Shown: positions 1-11,369, counted from the stretch's first letter. The stretch is 64,000 nt of DNA from Thermothelomyces thermophilus ATCC 42464 (GCF_000226095.1 NC_016472.1:4340001-4404000), one strand, 5' to 3'. The notes: generated by a model not told the origin, from the sequence alone. Program-made: numbers and translations.

Positions 1-485
1 CGGAACTCACAGATGGTGGGGCCAGGGAAGGGCGATGACGAATGAATACCCTCCAACATCTTAACGGCCCCTGGCATATCTGAGACCAATCCGCCTATTG
101 TATCCATGCCTTTGGGATTAACCAGAAAACTTAGTCTTTTTTTTTTTTTTTTTTCTTTTGGCCTTGGGATATTTAGAGTACTGCCACATCAGCGCGCCGT
201 ACCAAAAGCCCAATTGTCGAATCGAGAGGTGTGTCACGTTACGTTTCGCGTCTTAATTGGCCCATCGATGGGCCAAGCTCTCTCTCATTGACCATCACAG
301 TAAAGAGGCCGCGTCAGTCGCTGGTTGGGGCCCAACGCGCGGATTTGTCCTCGAGCCATGAATTTATCTTTTCACTCTTGCATCGACTGTCGCATCGAAT
401 GTCTAACGACTGATGAACCCAACCTTGCTCGCTGGTCCTGCACTGCACCTCGCATCAACTGACCCGTCGATCGGACCCCTTAACC
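1..485. other. Intergenic / 5' leader region, no gene seen
   Basis: No reading frame with coding character is visible. The stretch holds an 18-base-class poly-T tract near 138-155 and a pyrimidine-rich run-up to the ATG at 486. It is the likely promoter and 5' UTR of the small membrane-protein gene that follows. Confidence 0.5.
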
Positions 486-1233
486 ATGCCGCCGCCAGTC
501 GCGGCAAGCGCCGATCGAGGTGACGCTCGGCGTCTTCGAAAACCGTCAACGCTCTACAAGGTATGTTCCGAGATGTATATATAATAATATGTGTGTTGCA
601 TGTGTGCGTGTGTGTGTATGAACGGGTGTCCCGTTCGTGTCATTCCTCTGTCACAGAGATCGCCCTAGTCATCTATTTTCCCTTAACTCAGTCCCTGTCG
701 CCTCATCCTCCTTCCTTTCTACACGTTGATCATGATGAGAATCAAGTAGACTGATACAGACAACACCAAAGCTGGTCATGACCCCCGTCCTCTTCGTCTC
801 CTTCCTCCTCTCCCTCGCCCTCGTCGACCTGCGCTACTCGTCCCTCCGCGCCCTCTACCACGCCGACAGTGGCGACCAGCCGCCCGGCCGCCGCCGGCTG
901 CCGGGCTGGCTGCACAGAATCATCTACCGCTACCGGCCGTACCGATACGCCGTCGCGGTCGATGGCGACGGCCGACCCGTCGGGACCACCACGACCCCCC
1001 GGAGCCCGGGGAGCCCAGAGGGTGGGGCCACCCCTTCCAGGACGGCGAGAGAGGCGGAGGATTACTACCACAGTAAGCAGCGGGAGCTGATCAAGATGGA
1101 GGCGGAGGAGGCATTTGAGATCCGCGGTGTGGTTGTCTTGGTGCTGGGCTTCGTTGGGTTGGCGGTGCTGTGGGCGGCTTGGAAGGTGGTCAGCTGGGGG
1201 GTAGGGGCTGTCTACCGGTCGATGACATCTTGA
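486..1233 (+). CDS. Small predicted two-TM membrane protein, function unknown
   Basis: I predict two exons, 486-560 and 760-1233, giving 182 residues. The intron 561-759 starts GTATGT, ends TACAG and is in phase 0, so the 25-codon first exon joins cleanly to the open frame that contains the internal Met at 778. The N-terminus is basic (RRLRKPSTLYK) and is followed by a hydrophobic segment at about residues 32-50. The middle is arginine- and proline-rich and polar. A second hydrophobic segment lies at about 148-167 (GVVVLVLGFVGLAVLWAAW). The short charged run before it (REAEDYYHSKQRELIKMEAEE is longer than a motif; residues about 122-142) could form a helix. I do not recognise a family. Use of the downstream Met alone would give 151 residues and lose the basic leader. 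The two-TM layout suggests an organelle or ER membrane protein, which is inference only. Confidence 0.7.
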
Positions 1234-1488
1234 GTCCAGGGATCAATGATTGGAGTTCTATAACGAGACATATCGATTCGGCATTTTTTTTTTTTTTTTT
1301 TTTGCCTATGACAAATCTGGGGTAGAGTTGTTGTTGTTGACGATATTTATGCAAACCAGATATCAAAACGGTTGGTTGCTACAACTCTAGTTGTTTCCTC
1401 GAATGGCGAATCTTGAGAAGGTATGTCCATAACGGAATACCTGTATGTACTGTACATACATGAAATCCGATGGAAAGGTCGTGATCAC

Positions 1489-2580
1489 TCAGGATTCTTC
1501 TGGTCGGCGCCAGACGTATTTTAGTTCCATTAGCCCTTTTCCGAACCCTTCAAACCAGGATTCGCCAGCTTCCTTAAACCCCTCTCTCTCATACAAGCGT
1601 CTGGCAACAGTCAGGGAGCGCAACGTCGACAGATGACACTCACGAAACCCAGTGTCTTTCACAAACTGCATCGCCGCTGCCAAGAGCCGTTTCCCGATAC
1701 CCAAGCCCCGGGCCGACTTATCGACGATGAAGGCCCTGAGTCGCGCCACTCCCTCCAGCCCGGAGCGCTCGCCGTCCACGTACACTACACCTACCGTCCG
1801 CTCCCGGGGCGAGGCCGCCGGGTCCTGAGCCGGGGTCGTCATGACGGCGGACCAGACCTGGTTCACTGGCCGATCCAGGCGGCGTATCAGGTCGCTGAGG
1901 GTGGCGGAAAAGCTGGCTTCAAACTCGCGGCCCCATCCGTTCCTCGGGTAGTAGTAGTCCAGGTGCATCTCGACGGTGCGGGCCAGGACGCCGGGGCGGT
2001 AGCCGGCCACGATGGAGACTGCTGGGGGCGCCGGCGGCTGCTCCGGGGCCGTCGAGGGTGCGAGGGCCGGGGCGACGTCGGCTCGACTAGATCTCGATCG
2101 CTCCAGCGCGGTTGCGTAGGCCTGAAACGCTGCCGTGATGCTCGTACCGGCCCCTGGCGGGGCCGCCGCGAGCGCCTTCGTGACTTGCTCTTGAGCGTAC
2201 GCGTTGATCTCGGCGAGGGTGCTCGCTCCGGCCGCGGAGAGTGTGTAAATCTCGCGGTGCCCCGTGCTAGCTTCCCCTTCCTGGACCCTCTGGACGATGC
2301 CGTTGGAGACTAACTCTGCCAAGATGCGGGAGAGTTGGGCCGGAGTAACCTTCAGCTCGTTACAGAGGTCAGAGACGGATCGCCGGCCGTAGTCGCCGAT
2401 CTCGATCATGCAGTGGACGGCAGCGGGCGAGAGGGAGAAGGGACTGAAGGTTGGCCGGAGGAAGCCCCATTCTCGCACTAGCTTCCGGGATGCCTCGCGG
2501 AGCGACAGCACCGAGCCGGGCAGGTCCGAGTCCGTGGGTGCCGGGGCGTGAGATCCGGGAGGGGCGAGGGACGTAGCCAT
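1489..2580 (-). CDS. MarR-type winged-helix / GNAT N-acetyltransferase fusion protein
   Basis: This is an intronless frame of 363 residues. I start it at the first true ATG (2578-2580), because the upstream extension of the frame has only a TTG. Residues about 66-121 form a MarR-like winged helix (SVSDLCNELKVTPAQLSRIL, then a wing ending GHREIYTLS). A low-complexity Ala/Pro linker follows at about 160-187. Residues about 188-345 are a GNAT acetyltransferase with the acetyl-CoA loop RGLGIGKRL at 291-299 and the terminal motif RRLYEREGF. This two-domain order is the one seen in bacterial 'MarR/GNAT bifunctional' regulators. Finding it intronless in a fungal genome suggests transfer from bacteria, which is inference. 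The substrate is unknown; the family acetylates small molecules or proteins. The gene is tail-to-tail with the membrane-protein gene, with about 255 bp between the stop codons. Confidence 0.85.
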   Translation of the reverse strand: MATSLAPPGSHAPAPTDSDLPGSVLSLREASRKLVREWGFLRPTFSPFSLSPAAVHCMIEIGDYGRRSVSDLCNELKVTPAQLSRILAELVSNGIVQRVQEGEASTGHREIYTLSAAGASTLAEINAYAQEQVTKALAAAPPGAGTSITAAFQAYATALERSRSSRADVAPALAPSTAPEQPPAPPAVSIVAGYRPGVLARTVEMHLDYYYPRNGWGREFEASFSATLSDLIRRLDRPVNQVWSAVMTTPAQDPAASPRERTVGVVYVDGERSGLEGVARLRAFIVDKSARGLGIGKRLLAAAMQFVKDTGFRECHLSTLRSLTVARRLYEREGFKEAGESWFEGFGKGLMELKYVWRRPEES

Positions 2581-4455
2581 GCTTTGTGTGTCCAAGTACA
2601 GACTATGGATGGCAATGTTGGCACCCGGAGAAGGCCAGCGTTCAGGCGACTGGGACGTGAGCTCCAACTGTTCGAAGCCTTGTCGGCGAATGGCAGCTCA
2701 TCCCACCCTATTTCATATCATGCATCCGATTTCGGGGATCGCATGGCGACGCCTTTTCAATGACAAGGCCCAACCTGTCATTAAAAGACTTCGCTGGATT
2801 AAAATTAACCTCGCCCATTTGAAACGTTGGGAATGCGGCATACATACCTTGACTGGTAATTCCACTTCTGGTAGACAAAAGAGGGGCAATTCCTGAAGAG
2901 AAGAACCGCCGTCATGTTAGTTTTCTTTAGTTCCTTTTCCTTTGATCCTTTTTTGTTCCTTTTTATCTTTTCCTCTTTTTCTTTTTGCTTGTTTGTTTTC
3001 TTGTCCTATTCCCCCCTCTCTTCTCGAGGTCACCCAAGCGTCTGTCTGAGTCACATCCCGAGACGAATCCAGATCCATCAATAACAAAGCGAGAATGGGT
3101 TTACGGTACCAGTATCCGCCTCGACTGTGCTCGCGCCATTGCCGACGCCAACCGTACCGCGGGAGCAAGCGACCATCCACTACAGCGCTGAGTCACTCGC
3201 TGGATTCAACGAGTATAACTACACATCATTCCTGAACGAGGCCGTCAGGTTCCCAATTGTTTCGGAGGGAGAGCCTCGTAGAGAGACATCACAACTGCTG
3301 CCTCGCTACTTCTCTTGCAGGAGCCTGAGGCACAGAAAGCTCGCCTGAGATGCAAAGACAGGGAAGCAGCTGTTCAAAGCCTGTCAATTGATTAGTTGGC
3401 TCTCAGATTTTGAGGGTTACCTTGGGATGCTGAAGTATCTCGGCACTATTCCATCCTTTCCTGATTCCAGATAGTGCTCACTTTCTTGGAGCCTGCGAAA
3501 AAGGCGCCAGAAAGGCACCAAAGGGATACGCAATACGGAAGGATACGCAATACGGAAGGATACGCAATACGGAAGGTTACGCAACACGGAATTCCATACA
3601 ACAAATCCTCCGTCCGGAGTAATTGTCTTTCCTTTCGCAGGATGCTCGGTAACTTGGTACTGTACCTTCAGTGACTCATGTGGGGGAAGGTGGGGCGGAT
3701 GCAGCGTGCTAATAAGCCTTCTTGGTTTCGAGGCTCTTGTCAAATGCATCGGACGGAATGCAGACAACTTCTTCTAGGTCAATAAGGCGTCCTCGGATTT
3801 GGTGACTACCTAGTAGCTCATGGCAAAGACAATACCGGCCGCATGCCTCAGGATGCCCCAAAAAAAAAAAAAAGCCCGGCAACGAAGGAATTAGGAGCAA
3901 TCATTCAGCCGACTTGGGGACGAGGATAACTCTACCAATGGCGGCCCGCGCTTGGTTGCGGCCGCACGGAGCCGGAGTTCAACAATGATTCCGGAGGATT
4001 TCTGCATTATCAATGCAACACGACCATCTTTCGAAAGCTGCTTGAGTGCTGCTGATTACCAAGTCGCCAGGACTGCTCCAGCACACAACGTGTTTTCTAA
4101 ACAGGCGGCGGCGGATTGACGAAGCCTGTGCAAGCCGCCGGCCAAGTATTCAGAAGTCTCCGACTCCCAAGTGGCCAGCTTCTTGGATAGGAGGATCGCG
4201 GACGCGTGGCGAGCAACCCGAGCACTCGGTTCTCTTACTTAAAGTCTTCCCGTCCGTGAAGAACCCAGCGCGCTCGTCACTCCCCCTCGCTCTCACGCCC
4301 TTCCTCGCGCATTCGGAGCCGCAGAAATAGAATACGACATTGTCCGGGCAGCAAACTGGTCACTTAGCTATCCAGTCTCACTGCAACCATCCAAGGCCAA
4401 CTCGAGGTTCCCCGTTCGGCCGAGCCTTGTCATTGCCGTAACCTTCCCATTCACC
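2581..4455. other. Intergenic region with T-rich and tandem-repeat segments
   Basis: No convincing gene is present. The stretch contains a T-rich run around 2925-3010, a four-copy 17-bp tandem repeat at 3524-3591, an A13 tract near 3858-3870, and the divergent promoters of the MarR-GNAT gene (left end) and the P450 gene (right end). Short open frames here overlap the repeat and show no family resemblance. Confidence 0.5.
3524..3591. repeat. Tandem repeat, 4 x 17 bp
   Basis: The unit GGATACGCAATACGGAA occurs three times perfectly (3524-3540, 3541-3557, 3558-3574). A fourth copy at 3575-3591 has two substitutions. It is a minisatellite in intergenic DNA; no function is evident. Confidence 0.95.
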
Positions 4456-6196
4456 ATGTTTTCGTACCGCCTCATATCAGGCATTTCTCTGGGAGGTGCC
4501 TACCTCGTCTCTTCCGGCCGGATCCCGCAATGGCCGTCACCCGGCTTTCTGACCGCTTTCACGGTCCTATGGGGGATTCAAGGGCTCGCGTGGGCTCTTT
4601 GGTCCGTCATACTCTACCCAAAACTCTTCTCCCCGCTCCGCGGCCTTCCTGAGCCGAGCGGTAATTCATGGTTTATGGGCCAGTTCCCCAAGATCCTGGC
4701 AATGCCTACCGGGAATCCCATGATCGAGTGGTACGACGTATCCCCAACCTCTGACTCTTCCCGCGGCGTGCTGCCGAGAGTGTCTAACGCGTGCTGATTG
4801 ATTGTGCAGGATCAACTCGATACCAAACAATGGCCTCATCCGGTATCTCGGCCCCCTCAATCGGGAAAGGCTCCTAGTCACGTCCCCCAAGGCTCTCGCC
4901 GAGGTGCTCGTTACCAAGAACTACGACTTTGTGAAGCCGGATAGATTCCGGCACACCCTCGGCCCCATTTTGGGCACCGGCTTGCTCCTCGCGGAAGGCG
5001 ACGAACACAAGATGCAGAGAAAAAACCTCTCGCCTGCCTTTGCATTCCGTCACATCAAGGATCTGTACCCGGTTTTCTGGGCCAAGGCACGCGAGGGTGT
5101 GAACGCCATGACGGGCGAGATCCTGCGGGCCGCGGCGGGCCAAAGCGGCCCCGAGGAGAAGACGGCCGTCATTGAGGCGGGTAACTGGGCCTCACGCATC
5201 ACCCTCGACATCATCGGCGTGGCCGGCATGGGCCGTGACTTCGACGCCATCAGGAACCCGGACAACCGGCTGAACCAAGCATACACCCAAATCTTCAACC
5301 CGAGCCGCCAGGCACGCATCTTTCAAGTGCTCGAGATGATAATCTCTCCTCGGTTGGTTCGCTTGCTGCCGGTTAAACGCAACGAGGACATCCAAGCCTC
5401 GGCCGGGCTGATCCGAGCCGAGTGCGCCGACCTGATCAGGGACAAGAGGCAGAAGATAGCGCGGAAGGAGTCGACCGACGTAGATATACTATCCGTGGCC
5501 ATCGAGTCGGGCGGTTTCAGCGACGAGGACCTCGTCGACCAGCTCATGACGTTCCTCGCCGCCGGCCACGAGACCACGGCCACGGCCATGACCTGGGCCG
5601 CGTACCTCCTCGCTAAGCACCCGGACGTCCAGTCTCGGCTCCGCGCCGAGGTCCGCGAACACCTGCCGCCGCCCGCGGACGGAGCCCCGGCCCCGTCGAG
5701 CGCCGACATAGACCGGATGCCCTACCTCAACGCCGTCTGCAGCGAGGTGCTGCGCTACTTCAGCCCCGCGCCCTTCACGCTCCGCACGGCCGCCAAGGAC
5801 ACCAGCATCCTCGGCCAGTTCGTCCCCAGGGGCACCCAGGTCACGATCGTGCCCTGGGCCATCAACAAGTCCGAGGCGCTGTGGGGCGACGACGCGCTCG
5901 TCTTCAACCCGGACCGCTGGATGCCCAAGTCGGACGCCGACAAGCGCGCCGCCAGCGGCGGGGCCACGAGCAATTACGCCTTCCTCACCTTCCTACACGG
6001 GCCCCGCAGCTGCATCGGCATGGCGTTCGCCAAGGCCGAGTTTGCCTGCCTGCTGGCCACCTGGGTCGGGCGCTTCCAGTGGGAGCTGCACGACAAGGAG
6101 TTGATGGATGAGAGCAAGCTGGTGATCAAGACCAACATCACGGCGAGGCCTGCCAAGGGCATGTACATCAAGACGACCGTTTTGGATGGGTGGTGA
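4456..6196 (+). CDS. Cytochrome P450 monooxygenase
   Basis: I predict two exons, 4456-4730 and 4810-6196, giving 553 residues. The 79-nt intron starts GTACGA and ends TGCAG. It splits a Trp codon, and the join restores an uninterrupted P450 N-terminus. An N-terminal membrane anchor (about residues 5-55, hydrophobic with a Pro-rich hinge LRGLPEPSG after it) places it on the ER face. The oxygen-binding I-helix motif AGHETT is at 343-348, the ExxR of helix K is E404-R407, the aromatic NPDRW motif is at 458-462, and the haem loop FLHGPRSCIG carries the Cys ligand at 493. Length and motifs are those of class II fungal P450s that need a CPR reductase. No backbone-forming biosynthetic enzyme lies beside it, so its substrate cannot be inferred. 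The start has a CACC context before the ATG. Confidence 0.93.
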
Positions 6197-6272
6197 GGAG
6201 CGGGAGTGTAAAGAGATGGTTAACTATGTAGTACCTTTCCTAAGGTTTTTTTCCTCCACCCTTCTTGACTAA

Positions 6273-6343
<71 letters not shown>

Positions 6344-7981
6344 TTTTTTTCTTTCTTTTTTCCCCTCGTATTGTCTGAAATAAGTCTCTCAGGGAGTAAT
6401 AGATGCTGGAGCATCGAGAATGGGCACGAAGGAACTAGTCCTGTCTAGGTGAGCGGCTAGCACTCCGTTCATGTAACAATCATGCCAGTGGTTAGGTTTT
6501 CTGGCTAGCCCAGAGCTGTGCCTTGCAGCTTTGGAACGTTTAATGTGGTACACGATGTTTTTGCGCTAGATGCCGCGAAGACCGGACTGACGGATTAGCC
6601 AACGTCAGAACCGTCCCTCAGCTCCGGCAACATTCTCTTGAGCGGAATCTCTTGTGCTGATGCAAGGAACGGAAGGGTAAAGAAGTGGGCAAGCAGGCCT
6701 CGAACATTGCCGGTTCGGGGCCGCCTTCCCGTCGGAACATACACTATGGCAGGTTTTTGTCACGCAGGTTGGGTCCCTTTGGAAGTCGGATACGGACTAC
6801 CTCCGCAGGGAGATGCCGCATGTCGAATCTTGACAACCAATCACCTCCGACCGGGATCTACGCTGCAGGCCGAGATAGTTTGTTGGAGTGGTTAAGGTGA
6901 GAGACATTGTATGCACATAGGCATATACTGCGCGTGCGCAGGACGTGGGGATGTCTGCGCCTCTGGGTTGGCAGTGGAGGGAGGGAGGGAGGGGAGGTAC
7001 CTAGGTCATTCATGGACGCGATGAGCCTCAGCTGTTTCTTGCATCCCTGGCTTATGTTCCAGCTGAGCAGATGTGTGTGTAGGTACCATGTGGGCCATAC
7101 CTCCTCTAGGCGCGAGATCTCAAGTACGAGTTCCATGTATGTATGTACGGAGTACGGACGTACATACAGAGAAGTATTCCGTACTCGGTGCACGCACGCG
7201 TTTCTTGTGGCCAACCAGGTCTTCCCACACACCCAGATCGATAGGGTACACCAGTTCGGATGCCGCCGCCACGGCTGCGGCAAAAAGCTGCCCTTGGTTT
7301 TCACCGTTGTCGTTCCGGCGGCCAAGGGATGTCGCTGTTCCTGGCTCGTCGCATCCCTTGGTCGGGCTGGGGACGCCCTTGGGGGTGGCACAAAACGAGC
7401 TGGTGTAAGAAGCTGAAACGCAGGGTGAGCTGACTGCGCGAGGCAGCGCGCAGCACTCGGGGCGAGCAGGTTGAGGTATGTACGAAGTACTCCGTAGTGG
7501 ATGAGATGAAAATGCTCCTGAGACTTGCTCAAACCGAAAAATTAAATGATATTTCAAATCATAGATTTTCATACGGCTGTAAGAGGCAAGATGACGAGTG
7601 CCTGGCTGCCTTCTAATGTGATAATAGGTGGTATCATCATGACAGACATCTCCTGACCCAAAGAAACTCCTGCCGTCCGTCATCTCCAAGTATCGCCAAA
7701 GAAAAGGCGAAATGCCACCAGACCTAACCTAGTGGACCACCCCGCAAAGCTCCATTACTTGAGGACAAAACGCCGGACCCTCATATGTAGTGATGGGCCC
7801 AAACTGCTGGGCGACCGGTATTAATACAGAGTAGAGTAACGACTAGCCTTCATAATAAAGACCAGAAGAGAAAAAAGAAAAGCAAAAGGGCGAATAATAA
7901 TAAAAAAAAAGGAAAGGGAAAAAATTACAACAATAGTTAAAACAAATAAGCCCAACTTTGGAAAAGAGGATGGGCAAAGAA
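6197..7981. other. Intergenic region between P450 and Myb-like gene
   Basis: No gene is supported. It holds the P450 3' UTR with the long TC microsatellite, several copies of a short TACGGAGTA/TACTCCGTA motif (around 7144, 7172 and 7483), and an A-rich tract at 7855-7945 that probably belongs to the 3' UTR of the Myb-like gene. Open frames up to 224 codons occur on the minus strand but have no coding character. Confidence 0.5.
6277..6338. repeat. (TC)31 microsatellite
   Basis: A perfect dinucleotide run of about 31 TC units lies some 80 bp after the P450 stop codon, within the likely 3' UTR. The length is prone to assembly error and to strain variation. Confidence 0.97.
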
Positions 7982-8941
7982 TCATCTCCAAGTCCCATGT
8001 ATCCTGGGTCGCCGCAAAGGTGCCCTCTTGAGCCCGACATCGCCGTTGATCATGAGGCTCTTCCACCGGCGCCCGACGCTCCCGCGGTCCTTACCCAGGC
8101 TGCGCGCGCAGTCCTGCCAGTCCGACTTGGTCAGCTTGAGCTTCTCCAGCACCAGCTCGACCAATATGCGGTCCTCTTCCGTGCTCCACGCCTCGCCGTC
8201 CGCTTCCACCACCACGTCCGTGCCGTGATGGTCTTGTGGCCGGTTATTGTTGTGGTTGTTGTAGCTGTCGGTGTCGTTGCTGTTGGTAGAGGGTATCCCG
8301 TCGTCGTCGTTGTTATCGGAGGAGAAGGAGGAGTGTAGGCTGTGGTAGTCGGCGCGCTCCAGACCGAGCGGGATGATTTCGGGGGCGATGCGCGAGCGCT
8401 TGGGGGTGTGAGGGGCCGAATCGGGCTGCGAGGTGCCATCACTGCTGTTGTGGTCTTGCCTGCTCTCGTCCGCCTCGCGCTCCAAGTCGCTGTCGCCCTG
8501 GTTGTGCCGGCCCATGTCATCGTCCGCGGCGCGGCGCCGCTTGTTGGGGCCCCTGGGCGCTTGCTGCGCTACTGCCGACGTGCGCTTGGCGATGCGCATC
8601 CTCGCCGGGCCGTGCTCGCCAGTTGCTGCCGTACTATCTGTCTTGCGCGACCGCAGGCGCAATTTGAATGGTGGCGGCGCATGCGCTAACGGGGGACTGG
8701 GCAGTTGCGCGGGCGAGAGCGTCGGCGGAGTAGTCGGATCCTGGCCGGCGGAGGAGGGCGCTGCGGGGCTGGCGAGGAGGGACTGAAGAGAGCGACATGT
8801 TGAGAAGAGATTACCAATCGCTGTTTGCGTCGGGAGGTGAGGGGGGCTTGCAGGAGGCGAGGCGAAGAGCGCCGACTGAAGGCGCGTCAAGGGCGCTGTC
8901 TGCGACGACGAGTCGCACGGTAGTGCCGAGGGCAGCAACAT
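7982..8941 (-). CDS. Myb/SANT-like domain nuclear protein
   Basis: This is a single-exon frame of 319 residues with a true ATG at 8939-8941. The first 240 residues are low complexity. They include Ser/Pro/Ala-rich stretches, basic patches that look like nuclear localisation signals (KLRLRSRK at 93-100, NKRRR at 133-137, KRSR at 181-184) and an Asn/Asp/His-rich tract at 209-240. The C-terminal 70 residues hold a Myb/SANT-like repeat with the three spaced tryptophans W252, W275 and W293 (AWSTEEDRIL, then KSDWQDCARSLGKDRGSVGRRW). It ends in a basic tail (LRRPRIHGTWR). The reading is a single-repeat DNA-binding or chromatin protein. The target is unknown. The promoter would lie in the long gene-free stretch to its right. 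Confidence 0.75.
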   Translation of the reverse strand: MLLPSALPCDSSSQTAPLTRLQSALFASPPASPPHLPTQTAIGNLFSTCRSLQSLLASPAAPSSAGQDPTTPPTLSPAQLPSPPLAHAPPPFKLRLRSRKTDSTAATGEHGPARMRIAKRTSAVAQQAPRGPNKRRRAADDDMGRHNQGDSDLEREADESRQDHNSSDGTSQPDSAPHTPKRSRIAPEIIPLGLERADYHSLHSSFSSDNNDDDGIPSTNSNDTDSYNNHNNNRPQDHHGTDVVVEADGEAWSTEEDRILVELVLEKLKLTKSDWQDCARSLGKDRGSVGRRWKSLMINGDVGLKRAPLRRPRIHGTWR

Positions 8942-10889
8942 TGTGTGTTGTCCGCCTAGTCCGTTCCTCCTCTATCAGCAGGATCCAGGGTGCGCAAGGC
9001 GTATCTGGGCGCAGCCTTATATGGTAAGCGAAGGTGCGTTTGTCGTTGGCTGTTGCGGCGGCGCGCGGTGCCGGAAACGGGCGGTTTGCGACAAGGTCAG
9101 GAACGCGCCGTTGGCTGCGAAGTGTGGTCGGGAAACACGATGCGGCGCGCCAAAAATAGAGACGCGCGCTATCGCAATTGGCGATGGCCTTCTTAATCTA
9201 GGGCTTGTTGTTTATCGGGAGAGACAGAGACGGCGACAGAGCATGCGCGCGATCCCGAGCTGTTGGATATAATGAAGCAGAGGTGTAGGCGCAGGCCGGG
9301 AGAAGGTGAAGGAGGAATCCGTTGACGGGGGGCCTGGGAGAAGCGACAGAGCGAATAATGCGCCTAATAAGAGCAGGTCTGGCCTAGCGGCGGTCGGTTG
9401 CAGGGGGCCGGATACGCACCAAGTGGGCCACATGACGGTCTGGGCAGGGCTCCCAGGTGGTACTCAGGGCAGGCTGGCCAATGGTGATCGGCCTCTGCGA
9501 TGCAAGTGCCCCTCTCCACGGATTTCCTCCTGCAAGCACTTAAACCGGAACGCGACGGTAAATGGGGCCCTCCCCTCTTCGCGCTCACGCCTCAAGATGA
9601 AGAGGCAGCACCAGTGGCAAAGTTATAAGGGCTCAATGCCCGTAGTAATGCCCGTAGGCAACAAACGGTGAGAAAGTACATGAGCTGGGTCGCTCCCATC
9701 TTCCGGAAATCGACCAAGAGCAGATTAGGTAGTTCAGATGGTGAGCCGTACAAACCCCTCCACACTCGGTTTCCCAGCGCACCACATCATGCCACACGGA
9801 CTAGAAGCTACTGATCATCAATCTAGATCGACGCTCCGAAGGGGCTAGTTCTGGACAAGGGTGATTCTCTATTTCCGTATCTCCTTTTCTTTGTTCTACT
9901 TCTACCTCCTTCAAGCCGATCAAGGGAAGCAGTACTCCGTAGGTGTCGACAAACCGCACCGGCTCGTCCGGATTAGAGCTCCTACATCAGGCCATACGGG
10001 GGGTTAGGGTTAGTGAGCCCGGTTTGTCCTCGATGCTTGCGTCACTCTTCATGGAGGGGCATTGGCGAAATTCCGCGTCAGAGGCGTACACGCTTAAAGG
10101 TTTCCCTCCTGCCCGCCGTTGCCAATCCACGCATCATGCTCCTTCCCAAGTGCGAGTTTCCTGGACTGCTTCGGTATTCTCAAGAGCACTGGGGTGTGTG
10201 CAATACTGTATAGCGGATTTGGTAAGTTCAAACTGCAGGTCGTGACGACATTCATCCTTCGACCTGGATGTGGGCGGGAAGAGAGACTGTCAAGTCAGGT
10301 CGCCCTGTCTGTGTGATGGTGTTGAGCGGGAAGGCATGCGAGTGCAGGAACAGTTAGCCAGGTATGCACAGAGTCGTGTATTATATGTATGTACATATGC
10401 AGGCTGGCTGGTAACATCCCCCATCACCGTTGCTCTAACTCGGGGGAAAGTCCGGCTTGCCCCGGATGTGGGGCGCTCTCCTTCGCTCTCATGTCCCTGA
10501 CTTGTACGAAGTAGGTAAAGGTCGATTCCGACGGTCAGGATTCGCGGAGAAAGAGATTAAGAAGGAAAGAAACGAGAAAAAAAACTTTTTCTTTAGCTTC
10601 TGATCTACGAATGGTATTCCAATTTCACTAGTGAAGATCTGTCAAGACGCCTCTCTCCGTACCTCGGAATTCTGACTGAGCACCTCTGCCAAAACGCGAG
10701 ATGGCCCTCTTGAGATACGTTGTAGGATGAGGCGGGCCGAAGTGAGGATGGCTGCTCCTGCTTCGTTCGACCTTCTTCATCTCTGCGAAGGTCCTAACTC
10801 TGAGCAACGTCCTGGCCTCCAAAGTCGGTCACAGAAGCCAGGGCAAGGCTCAGGTGCAAAAGAGAGGAAAGAGAAAGCGGGGTGGAAAG

Positions 10890-10928
10890 ACGCGTCACGT
10901 CGCGTGAATTTTCGCGACGCGAACGCGT
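10890..10928. promoter_or_regulatory. Near-palindromic cluster of CGCG boxes (two ACGCGT sites)
   Basis: ACGCGT occurs at 10890-10895 and 10923-10928. Between them TCGCG/CGCGA motifs mirror each other around a central AATT. ACGCGT is the MCB element bound by MBF-type (Mbp1/Swi6) factors in fungi. That it works here, and for which gene, is not shown; the nearest downstream start is about 1.5 kb away. Confidence 0.3.
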
Positions 10929-11369
10929 TCTGAGTGGATCCAATTAAAGTGCCTCGATCCAATCGCGACTGTCGGTGTGTGGCATGGCTCGATGATTGGA
11001 GGACAGCTCAAATGGTTTGCATGTGGGCCGGTCCACTGAGGCTCCTTGCTCACCTTGTGGACTGGCCGAGAGCGAAGCCCGGCTTGCCGACCCACAATCA
11101 GCCTCATTCACAGGTACGGATCCAAGAATACGCACATGCTTGCGGAGCGCCTACAGAGCAATGTACAGATTCCACTCCCTTATCCGATAGCCATCCTTCC
11201 TTTACTCAGTCGGCGTAACGGGAATTCAGGACCGACGACAACCGGCCGGCGTGGATGGCCTTGGCAAACACCGATTCTCGGGCCTTCGCCGAGCTCAAAC
11301 TCAGAGACATCCGGCAGCACCAATATCGATTTCACTCTATTCGTCTCTGTGTCTTAACAGTTGGCTTCT

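Noticed and set aside
6220-6414. Minus-strand open frame with long Arg-Glu repeat
   Set aside because: It is the translation of the TC microsatellite and has no other coding character.
6858-7689. Two overlapping minus-strand open frames of about 190-220 codons
   Set aside because: Composition is random, with no start context or family likeness, and both span the intergenic TACGGAGTA-type motifs.
9981-10020. Possible 5S rRNA start (ACATCAGGCCATAC) and telomere-like GGTTAGGGTTAG
   Set aside because: The 5S resemblance ends after about 15 bases with no internal control region. Two TTAGGG units are too few to call a telomere remnant.
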